Made by a program: the position numbers and the translations under genes. A DNA stretch of 6,406 nucleotides. Source: Polaromonas sp. (lineage in GTDB: Bacteria > Pseudomonadota > Gammaproteobacteria > Burkholderiales > Burkholderiaceae_C). The notes beneath the pieces were generated by a model that was given only the letters and a program-made list of their open reading frames with translations, was not told where the DNA came from and searched no databases. The stretch's first letter is position 1. Every line of letters starts with the position of its first letter. The DNA lies in contig JAQGMN010000484.1 in the NCBI GenBank assembly GCA_028292345.1, positions 1-6,406 of the forward strand. Reading direction: 5' to 3'. Positions 5,757 to 6,406 of the stretch are shown piece by piece.

Positions 5757-5882
5757 CCTGGAAATCCATCGTTGTCCGGGGAAGGTATCGTTGCAAGGTC
5801 CTGCCCGAGATTGTGAGAAAGGCGCGATTGCACGCATGTCGCTTCACGGGATTCTAGGCTGGCAGCGCGGCCGCTTGGCCTT

Positions 5883-5913
5883 TGCCCTGAAGGGCATGGG
5901 AAATTCGCATGCC
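5883..5913. promoter_or_regulatory. Overlapping dyads upstream of the kinase-like gene
   Basis: TGCCCT-GA-AGGGCA (5883-5896) is a perfect 14-bp dyad, and GGCATG (5893-5898) / CATGCC (5908-5913) is a second perfect 6-bp repeat pair that shares bases with it. They lie about 130-155 bp upstream of the preferred start of the kinase-like gene. They could be an operator or two mutually exclusive hairpins at the 3' side of the preceding transcript. No convincing promoter hexamers were found nearby. Confidence 0.3.
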
Positions 5914-5974
5914 GTTTCTGCATTCTGGTTAACCCGCAGCAGGTGCCGGCCGGTCATGCAAGCCGCGGGCCGGA

Positions 5975-6052
5975 TCAATTCCCCTCCAGCACACCGGCCA
6001 GCGTGCTGCTGTCCACATTGCCGCCGCACAGCCTGGGCAGGAAGGCGGGCAT
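5975..6052 (-). pseudogene. Relic of a threonine/serine dehydratase C-terminus
   Basis: A 25-codon reading frame, MPAFLPRLCGGNVDSSTLAGVLEGN (shown here in two parts: residues 1-8 MPAFLPRL, residues 9-25 CGGNVDSSTLAGVLEGN), ends in TGA. The core CGGNVDSSTLAGVL resembles the last strand-turn-helix of PLP-dependent threonine/serine dehydratases (SGGNID in E. coli TdcB, CGGNVD in many others). All upstream parts of such an enzyme are missing: the frame begins with an ATG directly abutting the TAG of the VOC gene, in the same frame. It is probably the leftover of a deleted dehydratase gene; a chance small ORF or a translated micro-protein cannot be excluded. Confidence 0.45.
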
Positions 6053-6406
6053 CTAGATTCCGCTGGATTCAAGCGTCACCAGGCCGCGCGGCGTCTGCAG
6101 CGTGGCGACCAGATTGGGCGGGCCGGCCATGGCTTGCACGCCGGCCAGCCCGATGGCGTCGTAGGCGGCCTGCAGCGCCCCGTGCCGTGGATGGCGGGCC
6201 TGCAGCGATTGCAGCGCCAGGCCCGAGGGCGGCATGCCGGCGGTCGGGTGCGCCGCGCCCCATTCGATCAGCGTGGGCAGCAGGCCGTAGAACAGCCGCT
6301 GGCCGTCCTGGCGCACGGTGATGCTCCAGTGCAGCAGGCCGTGCGGCGTGCGGCGCCAGGCCTGCAGCACCTCGCCCCGGTCCAGCCCCAGGCCGGCCAG
6401 CGCGGC
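6053..6406 (-). CDS. VOC family (glyoxalase-like) protein, N-terminus beyond window
   Basis: C-terminal 117 residues of a protein of the vicinal-oxygen-chelate superfamily, closest by pattern to the Glyoxalase_3-like single proteins of about 200-240 aa with unknown substrate. The frame is open to the window edge: residues AALAGLGLDRGE precede the GTG at 6370, which is therefore not the real start. Recognisable segments are TPHGLLHWSITV, RLFYGLLPTLIEWGAAHP, MPPSGLALQSLQARHP, and the end NLVATLQTPRGLVTLESSGI. The HP in EWGAAHP and the paired beta strands fit the second half of the domain. The stop codon TAG is followed immediately by an in-frame ATG of a dehydratase-like relic. It is on the same strand as the kinase-like gene, about 300 bp away, with no sign of joint function. 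Confidence 0.8.
   Translation of the reverse strand, partial: AALAGLGLDRGEVLQAWRRTPHGLLHWSITVRQDGQRLFYGLLPTLIEWGAAHPTAGMPPSGLALQSLQARHPRHGALQAAYDAIGLAGVQAMAGPPNLVATLQTPRGLVTLESSGI

Noticed and set aside
5757..5837. N-terminal extension of the kinase-like protein from the ATG at 5837
   Set aside because: The extra 27 codons have non-coding-like third-base use and no recognisable pattern; not fully excluded because neither start has a good ribosome site.
5791..6321. 176-codon + strand frame over the VOC 3' end
   Set aside because: Arg/Ala-rich low-complexity translation antisense to the VOC gene and relic.

Overview
The window is GC-rich chromosomal DNA with dense, mostly short-spaced genes. 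The protein types (single-domain Usp, Lrp/AsnC regulator, creatininase-family hydrolase, sorbosone-dehydrogenase-like lipoprotein, Glyoxalase_3-type VOC protein) and small AT-rich GCTAT...ATAGC intergenic palindromes suggest a betaproteobacterium of the Comamonadaceae (Polaromonas/Rhodoferax-like). This placement is an inference from memory of such genomes, not a search result. No tRNA, rRNA, CRISPR array or complete insertion sequence is visible.

Left part (1-3428, all + strand): the C-terminal part of a universal stress protein cut by the window edge; a creatininase-family amidohydrolase followed by a perfect 13-bp hairpin; an Lrp/AsnC regulator preceded by an AT-rich leader with two 15-bp palindromes that look like its own operators; and, with a strong ribosome binding site, a lipoprotein of the PQQ-dependent sugar/sorbosone dehydrogenase family.

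Middle (3429-3583): a convergent intergenic region with a compact 78-bp palindromic element, probably a dispersed repeat that also ends transcription.

Right part (3584-6406, all - strand; reading leftwards from the right edge): a VOC/glyoxalase-like protein cut by the edge; immediately behind its stop codon a 25-codon relic resembling the C-terminus of a threonine/serine dehydratase; a gene with a histidine-kinase-like dimerisation region but a degenerate ATP-binding half; an AT-rich promoter region with three copies of a 9-bp repeat; a stand-alone response-regulator receiver protein; and a histidine-phosphatase-family protein in which the second catalytic histidine is serine.

The most interesting unit is 4380-5756. 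A kinase-like protein that seems unable to bind ATP lies upstream of a receiver with no output domain, and an unusual repeat-bearing promoter separates them. By architecture this resembles a phosphorelay middle (Spo0B/ChpT-like phosphotransferase plus a single-domain receiver), but that is an inference from sequence patterns only.
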